Below the pieces are notes generated by a model. The model was given only the letters and a program-made list of their open reading frames with translations. It did not search any database and was not told the origin of the DNA. Positions 16,024 to 24,629 of a DNA stretch of 64,000 nucleotides are shown here, piece after piece; positions within the stretch are counted from its first letter, which is position 1, and the number at the start of each line of letters is the position of its first letter. The DNA comes from Microbacteriaceae bacterium (lineage in GTDB: Bacteria > Actinomycetota > Actinomycetes > Actinomycetales > Microbacteriaceae). The position numbers were made by a program, and so were the translations under genes. Location: NCBI GenBank assembly GCA_025465095.1, contig JAODME010000012.1, positions 124,001-188,000 on the forward strand, in the 5' to 3' direction.

Positions 16024-17352
16024 GTGACCGATCCCCATTTCGCGTTCCCGACCCCGCACGTGATAGTCGTCGGCGGCGGGATCGCCGGGCTCGTGACGGC
16101 TCGCGAGCTGGCCGACGGCGGCGTGCGGGTGACCCTTTTCGAGGCATCCGATCGGCTGGGCGGCAAGGTGGGGCCACACACCGTCGGCGGGATCCAGCTG
16201 GATGCCGGCGCCGAGAGCTTCGCCACGCGCGGCGGCACTGTGGCAGCACTCGCGACCGAGCTCGGGCTCGCCGAGTCGATCGTTGCGCCCGCCGCAGGGG
16301 GAGCGTGGCTGCAGCCTCGATCCGGCGAGCCGCTTCCACTGCCTAGGACCGGGCTGCTCGGGATTCCCGCCGTCCCGCTCGCCCGCGACGTGATCGACAT
16401 CGTCGGCCTCCCCGGCGCCTTGCGGGCGCAGCTCGACGCGTTGATGTCGGGATTCGTCGGATCGCGCGAGCGCAACCTCGGTGCGCTCGTCCGCAAGCGG
16501 ATGGGGCGGGCGGTGCTCGACCGGCTTGTGGTGCCGGTCGCTGGCGCCATCCACTCCGCCCATCCCGACGACCTGGACGTGGACGTCGTCGCGCCCCGAC
16601 TGCGCGCCGCCCTGCTGAGCGAGGGGTCGCTCGCCAAGGCGGTGCTGACCCTGCGCGCGGCCGCGCCCGCCGGTTCCGCCGTGCAGGGGATCCGTGGCGG
16701 TATGTTCCGACTAGCCTCGGCCCTGGCCGAGGACCTCGACGGGCGGGTGTCGCTCGTGCTGGGCGCCCGCGTGGTCGGCGTGGACGACTCGGGCGTGACC
16801 CTCGAGGACGGCTCGCGACATCCGTCCGACCGTGTCGTCGTGGCCGCCGAACTGAACGAGCCGACGGGGGCACCTATCACCCTCGCCACGCTCGTGGTCG
16901 AGGCCGCAGCGCTCGACACCGCCCCGCGCGGCACGGGAATCCTCGTTGCGGCGGGCACTCCGGGGGTGCGGGCACGGGCGCTCACCCACGCGAGCGCGAA
17001 GTGGGCGTGGCTGGCCGAGCGGGCGGCGAGTGCGCACGTGCTGCGCCTGTCCTACGAGGCGGCGCCCGACGCGGACGACGATCTTCGCGAGCTTGCCAGG
17101 CGGGACGCCGAACGGCTGCTGGGGACAGCTATTCCGGACGATCACGTCCTCGCCTTCGACCGGCAGCGGTGGCGTGGTCCCTCCGTGTCCCGGCTGCAGC
17201 AGGAACGGGGTGCAGCAGCCGGAGTCAGCGAGGTTGGCGAACGCGTCAGCGGGGCGGGACTCGCCGCCGTCATCGCTCACGCAAAGCGCGAGTCTGGGAA
17301 TTTGCTCCAAGACCTTCGGGCCGAAGCAGGGCTAGGGTTGAACGAATCGTAA
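16024..17352 (+). CDS. cgoX: Coproporphyrinogen III oxidase, HemY type (CgoX)
   Basis: 442 residues. The FAD motif is VIVVGGGIAGLVTARELADGG with the second-strand E (LFEASDRLGGKV), and the C-terminal flavin motif is degenerate but ends SGAGLAAVIAHA. HemY-type oxidases in Gram-positive bacteria act on coproporphyrinogen III rather than protoporphyrinogen IX, and the presence of chdC downstream fits that route. The family is membrane-associated; the three small membrane-protein genes next in line may matter for that. GTG start with AATCAT 6 bases upstream. Confidence 0.93.
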   Translation: MTDPHFAFPTPHVIVVGGGIAGLVTARELADGGVRVTLFEASDRLGGKVGPHTVGGIQLDAGAESFATRGGTVAALATELGLAESIVAPAAGGAWLQPRSGEPLPLPRTGLLGIPAVPLARDVIDIVGLPGALRAQLDALMSGFVGSRERNLGALVRKRMGRAVLDRLVVPVAGAIHSAHPDDLDVDVVAPRLRAALLSEGSLAKAVLTLRAAAPAGSAVQGIRGGMFRLASALAEDLDGRVSLVLGARVVGVDDSGVTLEDGSRHPSDRVVVAAELNEPTGAPITLATLVVEAAALDTAPRGTGILVAAGTPGVRARALTHASAKWAWLAERAASAHVLRLSYEAAPDADDDLRELARRDAERLLGTAIPDDHVLAFDRQRWRGPSVSRLQQERGAAAGVSEVGERVSGAGLAAVIAHAKRESGNLLQDLRAEAGLGLNES

Positions 17353-17395
17353 GGAAGTCTCCCCTGTTCAGGGGGGCAACGGAATGGGAGTCAAC

Positions 17396-17722
17396 ATGCG
17401 TGGAAAGCTAGTGCTCGTTGCCGGGCTGGCCGTCGGATACGTATTGGGGAGCCGCGCCGGTCGCGGTCGATATGAGCAGATCGCGAAGGCCGCCGACCGT
17501 TTCTGGAACAAGAGCTCTGTGCAGCGTCAGGTGCACCAGGTTGAGGACTTCGCGAAGGACAGGGCTCCCGAAGTCGTCGACTTCGTGACTGGTCGCGTCA
17601 GGAAGGCCGCAAACAAGGCCGCTGCCAGGAAGTCGTCGACGGGCAGCACCGATTCCTCCTCCAGCACCGGCTCGTCCAGCACCGAGAACTCATCCCCGAC
17701 CGCACCCCCCATCTCCAACTGA
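17396..17722 (+). CDS. YtxH-like small membrane-anchored protein
   Basis: 108 residues from the ATG at 17396, which has GGGAG 5 bases upstream (an ATG 12 bases earlier is also possible). It has a short N-terminal hydrophobic segment (LVLVAGLAVGYVLGSRAGRGRYEQI), which is the YtxH-type opening, then a basic amphipathic helix and a Ser/Thr-rich disordered tail of about 30 residues (SSTGSTDSSSSTGSSS...). Such proteins are often stress related but have no known activity. It sits inside the heme operon, first of three small membrane genes. Confidence 0.82.
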   Translation: MRGKLVLVAGLAVGYVLGSRAGRGRYEQIAKAADRFWNKSSVQRQVHQVEDFAKDRAPEVVDFVTGRVRKAANKAAARKSSTGSTDSSSSTGSSSTENSSPTAPPISN

Positions 17723-17749
17723 CCGCGTTCGGCTCGAGAGGAGAGGGTC

Positions 17750-18232
17750 ATGAGCGATCCCTTGGAAGCATCCCCGGTCGGAGCGGTTCCACGGTCCCAA
17801 GGTAGGCCCGCCCCGTGGCGGACACCTCCCGGAAGCACGACGGGCCCCGCGCAGAAGCGATCACTGTTCCAGTTGATCGCCGACGTGCCGACGCTGGTCA
17901 AGGACCTCGTCCGGGGCGAGATCGACCAGCTCAAGGCCGAAATGATCGTCAAGCTCAAGGCGCTCGGCATCGGCGGGGGTCTGATGGCGGTAGCCGCCGT
18001 CATCCTGCTCTTCATGATCGGCGTGCTGTTGACCGCAGCCATCCTGGCACTGTCCCTCGTGATGCCGGGCTGGCTCGCCGCTCTCCTGATGGCGCTCGTG
18101 CTGCTCATCATCGCCGCGATCATCGCATTGATCGGATACCGCAAGTTCAAGGCCGGCCTCCCACCTGTGCCCGAGGAAACGATCACGAGCGTGAAGAGGG
18201 ATATCGACACCGTGAAGGGCCTGATCAAGTGA
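17750..18232 (+). CDS. Actinobacterial holin-X/DUF1469-like membrane protein
   Basis: 160 residues. A ~35-residue Pro-rich N-terminus precedes an amphipathic helix (LFQLIADVPTLVKDLVRGEIDQLKAEM), then two long hydrophobic segments (about 72-98 and 103-126), ending in a charged helix (PEETITSVKRDIDTVKGLIK). This is the layout of the 'phage holin family' (PF07332-type) proteins that are common in actinobacterial chromosomes and not phage derived. There is no lysis gene nearby. An AGAGGAGAGG ribosome-binding site lies before the ATG, and its stop overlaps the next start. Confidence 0.83.
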   Translation: MSDPLEASPVGAVPRSQGRPAPWRTPPGSTTGPAQKRSLFQLIADVPTLVKDLVRGEIDQLKAEMIVKLKALGIGGGLMAVAAVILLFMIGVLLTAAILALSLVMPGWLAALLMALVLLIIAAIIALIGYRKFKAGLPPVPEETITSVKRDIDTVKGLIK

Positions 18233-18456
18233 GCACGTCAGACATCCAGAACCGCATCGCCCAGACCAGGGCGCAACTCGAAAGCACGCTCGACGAGATC
18301 GAGGACAAGCTCAACGTGCCGAAGCAACTCGGAATCCTCGCCCGAAGAGCGCAGTCCAAGTATGAGGAAAACCCGGTGCCGTGGGTCGCTGGCGCAGCTA
18401 CGGCGGTCGCCGTCGTCGCGGGAATCGTGGCCCTGGCGGTGGCGAAGCGCGACTGA
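18229..18456 (+). CDS. DUF3618 domain protein
   Basis: 75 residues; the GTG overlaps the upstream stop (GTGA). The N-terminal part is the DUF3618 motif (IQNRIAQTRAQLESTLDEIEDKLNVP), a charged helix, followed by one C-terminal membrane segment (WVAGAATAVAVVAGIVALAVA) and a KRD tail. DUF3618 proteins are regularly paired with holin-like and YtxH-like proteins in actinobacteria, as here. Function unknown. Confidence 0.85.
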   Translation: MSTSDIQNRIAQTRAQLESTLDEIEDKLNVPKQLGILARRAQSKYEENPVPWVAGAATAVAVVAGIVALAVAKRD

Positions 18457-18504
18457 GCGCCGCCGATTTTCGCAAGTCCCCGTTGACGGGGGACAATGGA
18501 GCAC

Positions 18505-19209
18505 ATGACGACGAGCGCCAATGCGCAGACATCCGACCCGAAGCTCGGCTACACCCTATGGGCCGTCTTCCGGCGCGCTGATGAAGTGCGCCGAATTCCC
18601 GACTCCGACGTGCCGATCCTCACCGCGAAGCTCGATGCGGCGGTCGAGGTGATCGAGGCGCGAGGCGTCACCGTGCGCGGGTTCTACGACGTGTCATCCA
18701 TGCGCGCCGACGCCGACCTCATGATCTGGTTGCACGGATCCAACCCGGAAGACCTCCAGTGGGCACTGCGCGAGCTGCGGCGCACCGCGCTGCTGCACCA
18801 GCTGCGCCCGACCTGGAACGCGATGGGAGTGCACCGCGACGCGGAGTTCACCGCCAACCACCTGCCCGCCTTTCTGCGAGGCAAGGAGCCGGAGCAGTGG
18901 CTCACCGTCTACCCGTTCGTGCGCTCCTACGAGTGGTACCTTCTGCCCGACGAGGAGCGTCGGGCGATGCTCGGCCACCATGGGCGCAAGGGATCGCAGT
19001 ACCCGCAGGTGCTCGCCAACACGGTCGCCTCGTTCGCCCTCGGCGACTACGAGTGGATCCTCGCCCTCGAGGCCCCGGAGCTGGTCGACCTCGTCGATCT
19101 CATGCGTCACTTGAGGCAGACGGATGCCCGCCGCCACGTGCGCGAAGAGGTGCCGTTCTACACCGGGCGTCGCATTCCCACCTCAGCCATTCCGGAAGTG
19201 CTGGCGTGA
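18505..19209 (+). CDS. chdC: Coproheme decarboxylase (HemQ)
   Basis: 234 residues. It belongs to the chlorite-dismutase-like family and converts coproheme to heme b by two H2O2-dependent oxidative decarboxylations, the last step of the Gram-positive pathway. Visible landmarks are GYTLWAVFRR, MIWLHG, the conserved VYPFVRSYEWYLL stretch where the catalytic Tyr of the family lies, and MLGHHGRKG with the expected heme-binding His. The ATG at 18505 is preferred over the ATG at 18496 because GACAAT lies 7 bases upstream of it and would overlap the earlier codon. The stop overlaps the cpfC start. Confidence 0.95.
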   Translation: MTTSANAQTSDPKLGYTLWAVFRRADEVRRIPDSDVPILTAKLDAAVEVIEARGVTVRGFYDVSSMRADADLMIWLHGSNPEDLQWALRELRRTALLHQLRPTWNAMGVHRDAEFTANHLPAFLRGKEPEQWLTVYPFVRSYEWYLLPDEERRAMLGHHGRKGSQYPQVLANTVASFALGDYEWILALEAPELVDLVDLMRHLRQTDARRHVREEVPFYTGRRIPTSAIPEVLA

Positions 19210-20417
19210 CGCTCGCACCGGACGCCCAATTCGTGCGCGCGGCGACGCCGGCTGCCGCGGCCGGACCGGAACACGTGACCGAGCCGACGGCGTACGATGC
19301 CATTCTGCTCGCCTCCTTCGGCGGCCCGGAGGGCCAGGACGACGTGATTCCGTTCCTGCGGAACGTCACCCGCGGCCGCGGGATACCCGAGGAGCGTCTC
19401 GAAGAGGTCGCTCACCACTATCGGGCGTTCGGTGGGGTGAGCCCGATCAACGACCAGAATCGCGAGCTCAAGGCCGCGCTCGAGGCGGAACTCGCGCGGC
19501 GCGGCATCGACCTGCCGGTGCTGTGGGGCAATCGCAACTGGAACCCGTACCTGCGCGACGCGCTCGTCGAGGCGAACGAGCGCGGCTTCACCAGGCTCAT
19601 CGCGATCGGCACGAGCGCCTACAGCTCGTACTCGAGCTGTCGGCAGTACCGTGAGGACTATGCGAGCGCGCTCGCCGAAACCGGGCTCGACGGTGTGCTG
19701 CAGATTGACAAGGTGCGGCAGTTCTTCGACCACCCCGGTTTCGTTCAGCCATTCATCGACGGCGTCCGGCAGGGACTCGCGGAGGTCGCGGCCGCCGGCA
19801 TCGCGCGAGAGCAGACACACGTGCTGTTTTCCACCCATTCCATCCCCTCTGCGGATGCTGCCAGGAGCGGCCCGGCCTCTCGCGGTTTCGGCGAGGGTGG
19901 GGCGTACGCCGCGCAGCACCTCGCGGTGGCAGAGGTGGTGATGGCCGCTACGACGACCCCCGTTCCGGAGGAGGCTGCGGTCGGCCGTCTCGAACAGTCC
20001 GCCGCACCGTGGTCCCTCGTGTACCAGTCCCGCTCCGGACCGCCGAGCATGCCCTGGCTCGAGCCCGACGTCAACGAGGTGATCGACGAGCTCGCGGAGG
20101 CGGGCATCCGTGCCGTCGTGATCGTGCCGCTCGGCTTTGTGAGCGACCACATGGAAGTGAAGTGGGACCTCGACACGGAGGCTCTGCAGACCGCTGGCAA
20201 ACACGGGATGCTCGCCGTGCGGGTCCCGACGCCCGGCGTGCACGCCGCCTACGTGTCTGGCCTCGTCGATCTCGTGCTCGAGCGTCGGGATGGAGTGCCG
20301 GTCGAGGAACGGCCAGCTCTCACCGATCTCGGGCCCTGGTACGACGTCTGCCGTCCCGGCTGCTGCGAGAACGTTCGGTTGGGGTTCAAGCCGGCGGTCG
20401 CGGGGCTGCAGCCATGA
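19206..20417 (+). CDS. cpfC: Coproporphyrin ferrochelatase with [2Fe-2S] cysteines
   Basis: 403 residues from the GTG overlapping the chdC stop; an in-frame GTG at 19275 would remove a 23-residue non-conserved lead. It inserts Fe2+ into coproporphyrin III. The conserved opening is AILLASFGGPEGQDDVIPFLRNVTRGR, with SPINDQNREL, the metal-binding FSTHSIPSAD and GFVSDHMEVKWDLD. Cys145 (SSYSSCRQY) together with Cys382, Cys386 and Cys387 (CRPGCC) match the four-Cys [2Fe-2S] pattern known from mycobacterial and some other ferrochelatases. Its stop overlaps hemC. Confidence 0.95.
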   Translation: MTLAPDAQFVRAATPAAAAGPEHVTEPTAYDAILLASFGGPEGQDDVIPFLRNVTRGRGIPEERLEEVAHHYRAFGGVSPINDQNRELKAALEAELARRGIDLPVLWGNRNWNPYLRDALVEANERGFTRLIAIGTSAYSSYSSCRQYREDYASALAETGLDGVLQIDKVRQFFDHPGFVQPFIDGVRQGLAEVAAAGIAREQTHVLFSTHSIPSADAARSGPASRGFGEGGAYAAQHLAVAEVVMAATTTPVPEEAAVGRLEQSAAPWSLVYQSRSGPPSMPWLEPDVNEVIDELAEAGIRAVVIVPLGFVSDHMEVKWDLDTEALQTAGKHGMLAVRVPTPGVHAAYVSGLVDLVLERRDGVPVEERPALTDLGPWYDVCRPGCCENVRLGFKPAVAGLQP

Positions 20418-21391
20418 CGATTCAAGACGGTCGCGAGGCGACCTCCTCGGGGCACGCCCCCGAGGTCATCCGGGTCGGGACGCGCGCGAGCGCACTCGCG
20501 ATGGCGCAGACCCAGACCGTCGCGGATGCCCTCGCCGCGGCATCCGGACTCCCCGTAGAGCTCGTGCCGATCACGACGGAGGGCGACCGGTCGAAGGAAT
20601 CCCTGTCGGCGCTCGGCGGCACCGGGGTGTTCGCGATCGGGCTGCGCGAGGCCCTGCGCGACGGACGGTGCGACGTCGTCGTGCATTCGCTCAAGGATCT
20701 GCCGACGGTGCGCGCGGAGGGGCTCGTGATCGCTGCGACACCGAAGCGGGTGGATGCTCGCGACGCGGTCTGTGCGCGGAACGGACTCACTCTCGACACC
20801 CTGCCCGCCGGAGCGACCGTAGGGACGGGTTCGCCGCGTCGAGCGGCGCAGGTCCGCAGCCGACGCCCGGATCTGCGCGTCGTCGATATCCGCGGGAACG
20901 TCGACACACGGCTCCGAAAGGTGGCGTCCGGGGAGCTCGACGCGGTCGTACTGGCGGCCGCGGGACTCACCCGCCTCGGTCGCCTCGAGGAGGTCACCGA
21001 GTACTGCGGGCTTGACGGCTGGCCGACCGCCCCGGGACAAGGGGCGCTCGCGATCGAGACACGCACCGCTCCGGGTGATGTCGTCGCCAGGGCCGTCGCG
21101 TCGATCGACCATCGGCCGACCCGAATGACGGTGACCGCGGAACGGGAAGTCCTGCGCATTCTGGAGGCCGGATGCGCGGCGCCTATCGGTGCCCATGCCC
21201 TCATTGAGGACGGGCTGATCTTCCTCTCCGCGCGGGTGTATCGTCCGGACGGCACCGCTCATCTGACCAGTTCGCACGCGCTGTATGTGGCAGACGATCC
21301 GCGACCGGCCGAGGCGGTCGCGGCGAGGGTTGCGAAGGAGCTGCTCGAGCTCGGAGCAGCGGAGCTCGTGCCTGACGGGTCGATCTCGTGA
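20414..21391 (+). CDS. hemC: Hydroxymethylbilane synthase (porphobilinogen deaminase)
   Basis: 325 residues; the ATG overlaps the cpfC stop (ATGA). It polymerises four porphobilinogens into hydroxymethylbilane. Landmarks are RVGTRASALAMAQT, HSLKDLPT, the DPM-binding loop GTGSPRRAAQVRSRRPDL with RGNVDTRL, APGQGALAIE, and Cys254 in EAGCAAPIGA, which binds the dipyrromethane cofactor. A ~15-residue non-conserved N-terminal lead precedes the core. The hemD GTG overlaps its stop. Confidence 0.96.
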   Translation: MTIQDGREATSSGHAPEVIRVGTRASALAMAQTQTVADALAAASGLPVELVPITTEGDRSKESLSALGGTGVFAIGLREALRDGRCDVVVHSLKDLPTVRAEGLVIAATPKRVDARDAVCARNGLTLDTLPAGATVGTGSPRRAAQVRSRRPDLRVVDIRGNVDTRLRKVASGELDAVVLAAAGLTRLGRLEEVTEYCGLDGWPTAPGQGALAIETRTAPGDVVARAVASIDHRPTRMTVTAEREVLRILEAGCAAPIGAHALIEDGLIFLSARVYRPDGTAHLTSSHALYVADDPRPAEAVAARVAKELLELGAAELVPDGSIS

Positions 21392-22197
21392 CCGCTCGCC
21401 CCGATCGGCAGTTGCACGGCTGGCGGGTCCTCGTGCCCCGCGGCGGCAAGTGGGGCGACACCGTCGCGGCGACGCTGAGATCTCGCGGCGCGGTTCCGGT
21501 CATCGCGCCGCTGATCAATTTCGCGAGCACGGAAGACCCCTCCGCTCTCGCCAATGCGCTGCACGAGCTCGAAGACGGCCAGTTCGAATGGCTCGTCGTC
21601 ACGAGCGCGACCACGGTGGACGTGCTCATGAGCCACCGCACGAAGGTTCCGGTGGGAACGAAGATCGCCGCCGTGGGGGAGACGAGCGCGGCGGCGCTCG
21701 GCCTCGCCGGTTACCACGTCGACTTTGTGCCGGAGGGCGACAATTCTGCGCGCGGCCTCGTGAAGGAGTGGCCGGGAACGAACGTGCGGGGACGGGTGTT
21801 GATCCCCCAGTCGGAGATCGCGGAGCCGACACTCGTCGCCGGGCTCGCTCGTCTGGGTTTCGACGCGAGGTTCGTCGCCGCCTACCGCACGGTTGGGGTG
21901 CACGTCTCGGAGCAGATCGCCGCGGACGTCGCATCCGGTCGCATCCAGGCGATTCTCGTCACCTCCGGCAGCATCGCCCGTCAGGTCGCGAAGCAACTCG
22001 CACCCCTGCCCCCCGACACGCTCGTCGCCTGCATCGGTCCGCGCACCGCCTTCGACGCCCGGGCGGCCGGGCTCGCCGTGCATATCATTGCCGAGACCCG
22101 CTCGGCCGAATCGCTCATCGACGGCCTCGTCGAGTATGCGCAGGAACTGCGCACCACGACGGGTCCGATCACGAGGCCGGAGATTTCCCGTGACTGA
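21388..22197 (+). CDS. hemD: Uroporphyrinogen III synthase
   Basis: 269 residues; the GTG overlaps the hemC stop. It cyclises hydroxymethylbilane and inverts ring D. HemD is poorly conserved, but the two-lobe pattern is present: WRVLVPRGGKWGDTVAATLRSRGA, LVVTSATTVD, AAVGETSAAAL, then the second lobe VLIPQSEIAEPTLVAGL, VTSGSIAR, CIGPRTAFDARAAGL. Gene position between hemC and hemB supports the call. It overlaps hemB by 8 bases. Confidence 0.92.
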   Translation: MTARPDRQLHGWRVLVPRGGKWGDTVAATLRSRGAVPVIAPLINFASTEDPSALANALHELEDGQFEWLVVTSATTVDVLMSHRTKVPVGTKIAAVGETSAAALGLAGYHVDFVPEGDNSARGLVKEWPGTNVRGRVLIPQSEIAEPTLVAGLARLGFDARFVAAYRTVGVHVSEQIAADVASGRIQAILVTSGSIARQVAKQLAPLPPDTLVACIGPRTAFDARAAGLAVHIIAETRSAESLIDGLVEYAQELRTTTGPITRPEISRD

Positions 22198-23188
22198 CCA
22201 GCTCTCGCCGCGCATCCGCCCCCGCAGACTGCGCGCCACGCCCACGATGCGGCGCCTAGTCTCCGAGACGCGGCTGCACCCGGCCGAGCTCGTGTTGCCA
22301 ATGTTCGTGCGCGAGGGGGCGCATGCGCCCGTGCCGATCACCTCGATGCCCGGAGTTGTGCAGCACTCGCTCGATTCGTTCCGCCGGGCGCTCGCCGACG
22401 CGGCGGAGGCGGGTATCGGCGGCGTGATGCTCTTCGGAGTGCCCGAGCACAAAGACGCGATCGGCTCGGGTGCCACCGACCCGGACGGCATCCTCAACGT
22501 TGCAACACGGGCCGCCGTGCAGGAGGTTGGCGACGCCCTGGTCGTGCAGACCGACCTGTGCCTCGACGAGTTCACCGACCACGGACACTGCGGGGTGCTC
22601 GACTCCGGCGGCACGGTCGACAACGATGCCACACTGCTGCGCTACCGTGACATGGCGCTCGCGCAGGCGGAGTCCGGCTCGCAGCTCCTCGGGCTGAGCG
22701 GAATGATGGACGGCCAGGTCGCCGCCGTCCGCGAGATCCTCGACGCCGAGCATTTCACCGACACCGCGATCCTGGCCTACTCGGCGAAGTTCGCCTCGGC
22801 GTTTTACGGGCCCTTCCGTGAGGCGGTGCAGTCCTCCCTGGCTGGCGATCGTCTGAGCTACCAGATCGACCCGGGCAACCGGCGCGAGGGACTGAGGGAG
22901 AGCGTGCTCGACACCATCGAAGGCGCCGACATCGTCATGGTGAAGCCGGCGATGAGCTACTTGGACGTGCTCGCCCGCACCGCCGCCGAAAGTTATATTC
23001 CCGTTTGGGCATATCAAGTGTCCGGCGAGTATTCGATGATCGAAGCCGCGGCGGCGAACGGGTGGATCGACCGGCGTAGAGCGATATCGGAGTCGGTGGT
23101 GAGCATCCGCAGGGCAGGCGCCGACGCCGTGCTCACCTACTGGGCCGTGGAACTCGCCTCCTGGCTGCGAGAGGAACGAAACGCATGA
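22190..23188 (+). CDS. hemB: Porphobilinogen synthase (delta-aminolevulinate dehydratase)
   Basis: 332 residues from the GTG at 22190. It condenses two 5-aminolevulinates. The two Schiff-base lysines lie in [15 protein letters not shown] and [11 protein letters not shown]. The metal-binding loop reads [16 protein letters not shown], with Cys/His positions retained (zinc-type in part, DLCL...HCG). [13 protein letters not shown] and the C-terminal [10 protein letters not shown] segment are canonical. It overlaps hemD and hemL. Confidence 0.96.
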   Translation: MTDQLSPRIRPRRLRATPTMRRLVSETRLHPAELVLPMFVREGAHAPVPITSMPGVVQHSLDSFRRALADAAEAGIGGVMLFGVPEHKDAIGSGATDPDGILNVATRAAVQEVGDALVVQTDLCLDEFTDHGHCGVLDSGGTVDNDATLLRYRDMALAQAESGSQLLGLSGMMDGQVAAVREILDAEHFTDTAILAYSAKFASAFYGPFREAVQSSLAGDRLSYQIDPGNRREGLRESVLDTIEGADIVMVKPAMSYLDVLARTAAESYIPVWAYQVSGEYSMIEAAAANGWIDRRRAISESVVSIRRAGADAVLTYWAVELASWLREERNA

Positions 23189-24579
23189 ACCCCAACGAGG
23201 GCACGACGAACGAGAATTACTTCACAAGGGCGCGCCTGTCGATCCCCGGCGGCGTGAACTCGCCTGTGCGCGCCTTCGGGTCCGTCGGCGGCACCCCCCG
23301 CTTCATGGTCTCGGCGAGAGGTGCGCACATCACCGACGCCGAGGGTCGGGAGTACGTCGACCTCGTGAACTCCTGGGGTCCGGCGATCCTCGGGCACGCG
23401 CATCCGCAGGTCATCGAGGCGGTGCAGGAGGCCGCGGCTCGCGGGCTCTCGTTCGGGGCGTCGACACCGGCCGAGACTCAGCTTGCAGAGCTCGTGCGCG
23501 AGCGAGTGTCCGTGCAGTCCGGCGGCGGGGCCGCAGTCGCTCCGGTCGAGAAGCTGCGTTTGGTCTCGACAGGCACCGAGGCGACGATGACGGCGATCCG
23601 CCTGGCGCGCGGATTCACCGGCCGCGAGTTGCTCGTCAAGTTCGCGGGCCACTATCACGGACACTCGGACGCGCTGTTGGCCGAGGCCGGCTCCGGCGTC
23701 GCCACCCTCGCCTTGCCCGGCTCAGCCGGAGTGACCGCCGCGACCGCGGCACAGACCCTAGTGCTTCCCTACAACGATCTGGACGCGGTGCGGGCCGTGT
23801 TCGCCGTGCACGGCAACAACATCGCCGGCGTGATCGTCGAGGCGGCGCCCGCGAACATGGGCGTCGTGCCGCCCGACCACGGCTTCAATCGCGCCCTGTC
23901 CGCGATCACCCGCGAGCATGGGGCGCTGCTCATCCTCGATGAGGTGCTCACCGGCTTCCGAGTCGGCTCCGCCGGTTGGTGGGGGCTCGAAGCGGCAGGC
24001 GTCGTTCCGGACGGTGCCGGCTGGACCCCGGACCTGATCGCGTTCGGCAAGGTCGTCGGAGGCGGGATGCCGCTCGCCGCCCTCGGCGGGCGCGCCGAGG
24101 TGATGGATCACCTAGCGCCGCTCGGCCCTGTTTACCAGGCGGGTACGCTGAGCGGCAATCCGGTGGCGGTGGCCGCCGGTATCGCCACGCTGCGCCTCGC
24201 GGACGAATCCGTGTACGCCAGGATGAACGCGGTCGCTGACGAGCTCGCCACCGCGGTCTCGGCGGCGCTCAGCGCGGAGGGAGTCGCGCATTCGGTGCAG
24301 CGCGCGGGCAGCCTGTTCTCGTTCGCGTTCCTGCCGACGCCGCCTCGGGACTACGCGGCCGTGAAGACCCAGCAGGGGTTCCGTTACCCGCCGTTCTTCC
24401 ACGCGATGCTCGACGCAGGAGTGTCGCTGCCGCCGTCGGTGTTCGAGGCCTGGTTCGTGTCGGCCGCGCTCGATGACGGCGCCGTGTCGCGCATCCTGTC
24501 GGCGCTGCCTGCCGCGGCTCGCGCCGCGGCATCCGCTGCTCCGCCTGTGGCTCGCGCAGCTGCGGTCGCGGGCGCTTGA
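23185..24579 (+). CDS. hemL: Glutamate-1-semialdehyde 2,1-aminomutase
   Basis: 464 residues; the ATG overlaps the hemB stop. A class III PLP enzyme that makes 5-aminolevulinate from the HemA product. The start [15 protein letters not shown], the substrate-binding [20 protein letters not shown], the PLP contacts [10 protein letters not shown] and the Schiff-base Lys289 ([12 protein letters not shown]) are present. A low-complexity Ala-rich C-terminal tail (~25 residues) extends beyond the family core. It is the last gene of the heme operon; the next gene is convergent. Confidence 0.95.
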   Translation: MNPNEGTTNENYFTRARLSIPGGVNSPVRAFGSVGGTPRFMVSARGAHITDAEGREYVDLVNSWGPAILGHAHPQVIEAVQEAAARGLSFGASTPAETQLAELVRERVSVQSGGGAAVAPVEKLRLVSTGTEATMTAIRLARGFTGRELLVKFAGHYHGHSDALLAEAGSGVATLALPGSAGVTAATAAQTLVLPYNDLDAVRAVFAVHGNNIAGVIVEAAPANMGVVPPDHGFNRALSAITREHGALLILDEVLTGFRVGSAGWWGLEAAGVVPDGAGWTPDLIAFGKVVGGGMPLAALGGRAEVMDHLAPLGPVYQAGTLSGNPVAVAAGIATLRLADESVYARMNAVADELATAVSAALSAEGVAHSVQRAGSLFSFAFLPTPPRDYAAVKTQQGFRYPPFFHAMLDAGVSLPPSVFEAWFVSAALDDGAVSRILSALPAAARAAASAAPPVARAAAVAGA

Positions 24580-24629
24580 CCGCCCTGGCGAGAATTCGCG
24601 ATGACGGGTCGCGCCGGAGCGCCGTGCCG

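Noticed and set aside
17750-18232. Possible prophage remnant because of a 'phage holin' type protein
   Set aside because: Proteins of this family are common chromosomal membrane proteins in actinobacteria; there are no phage structural, integrase or lysin genes and no attachment-site repeats.
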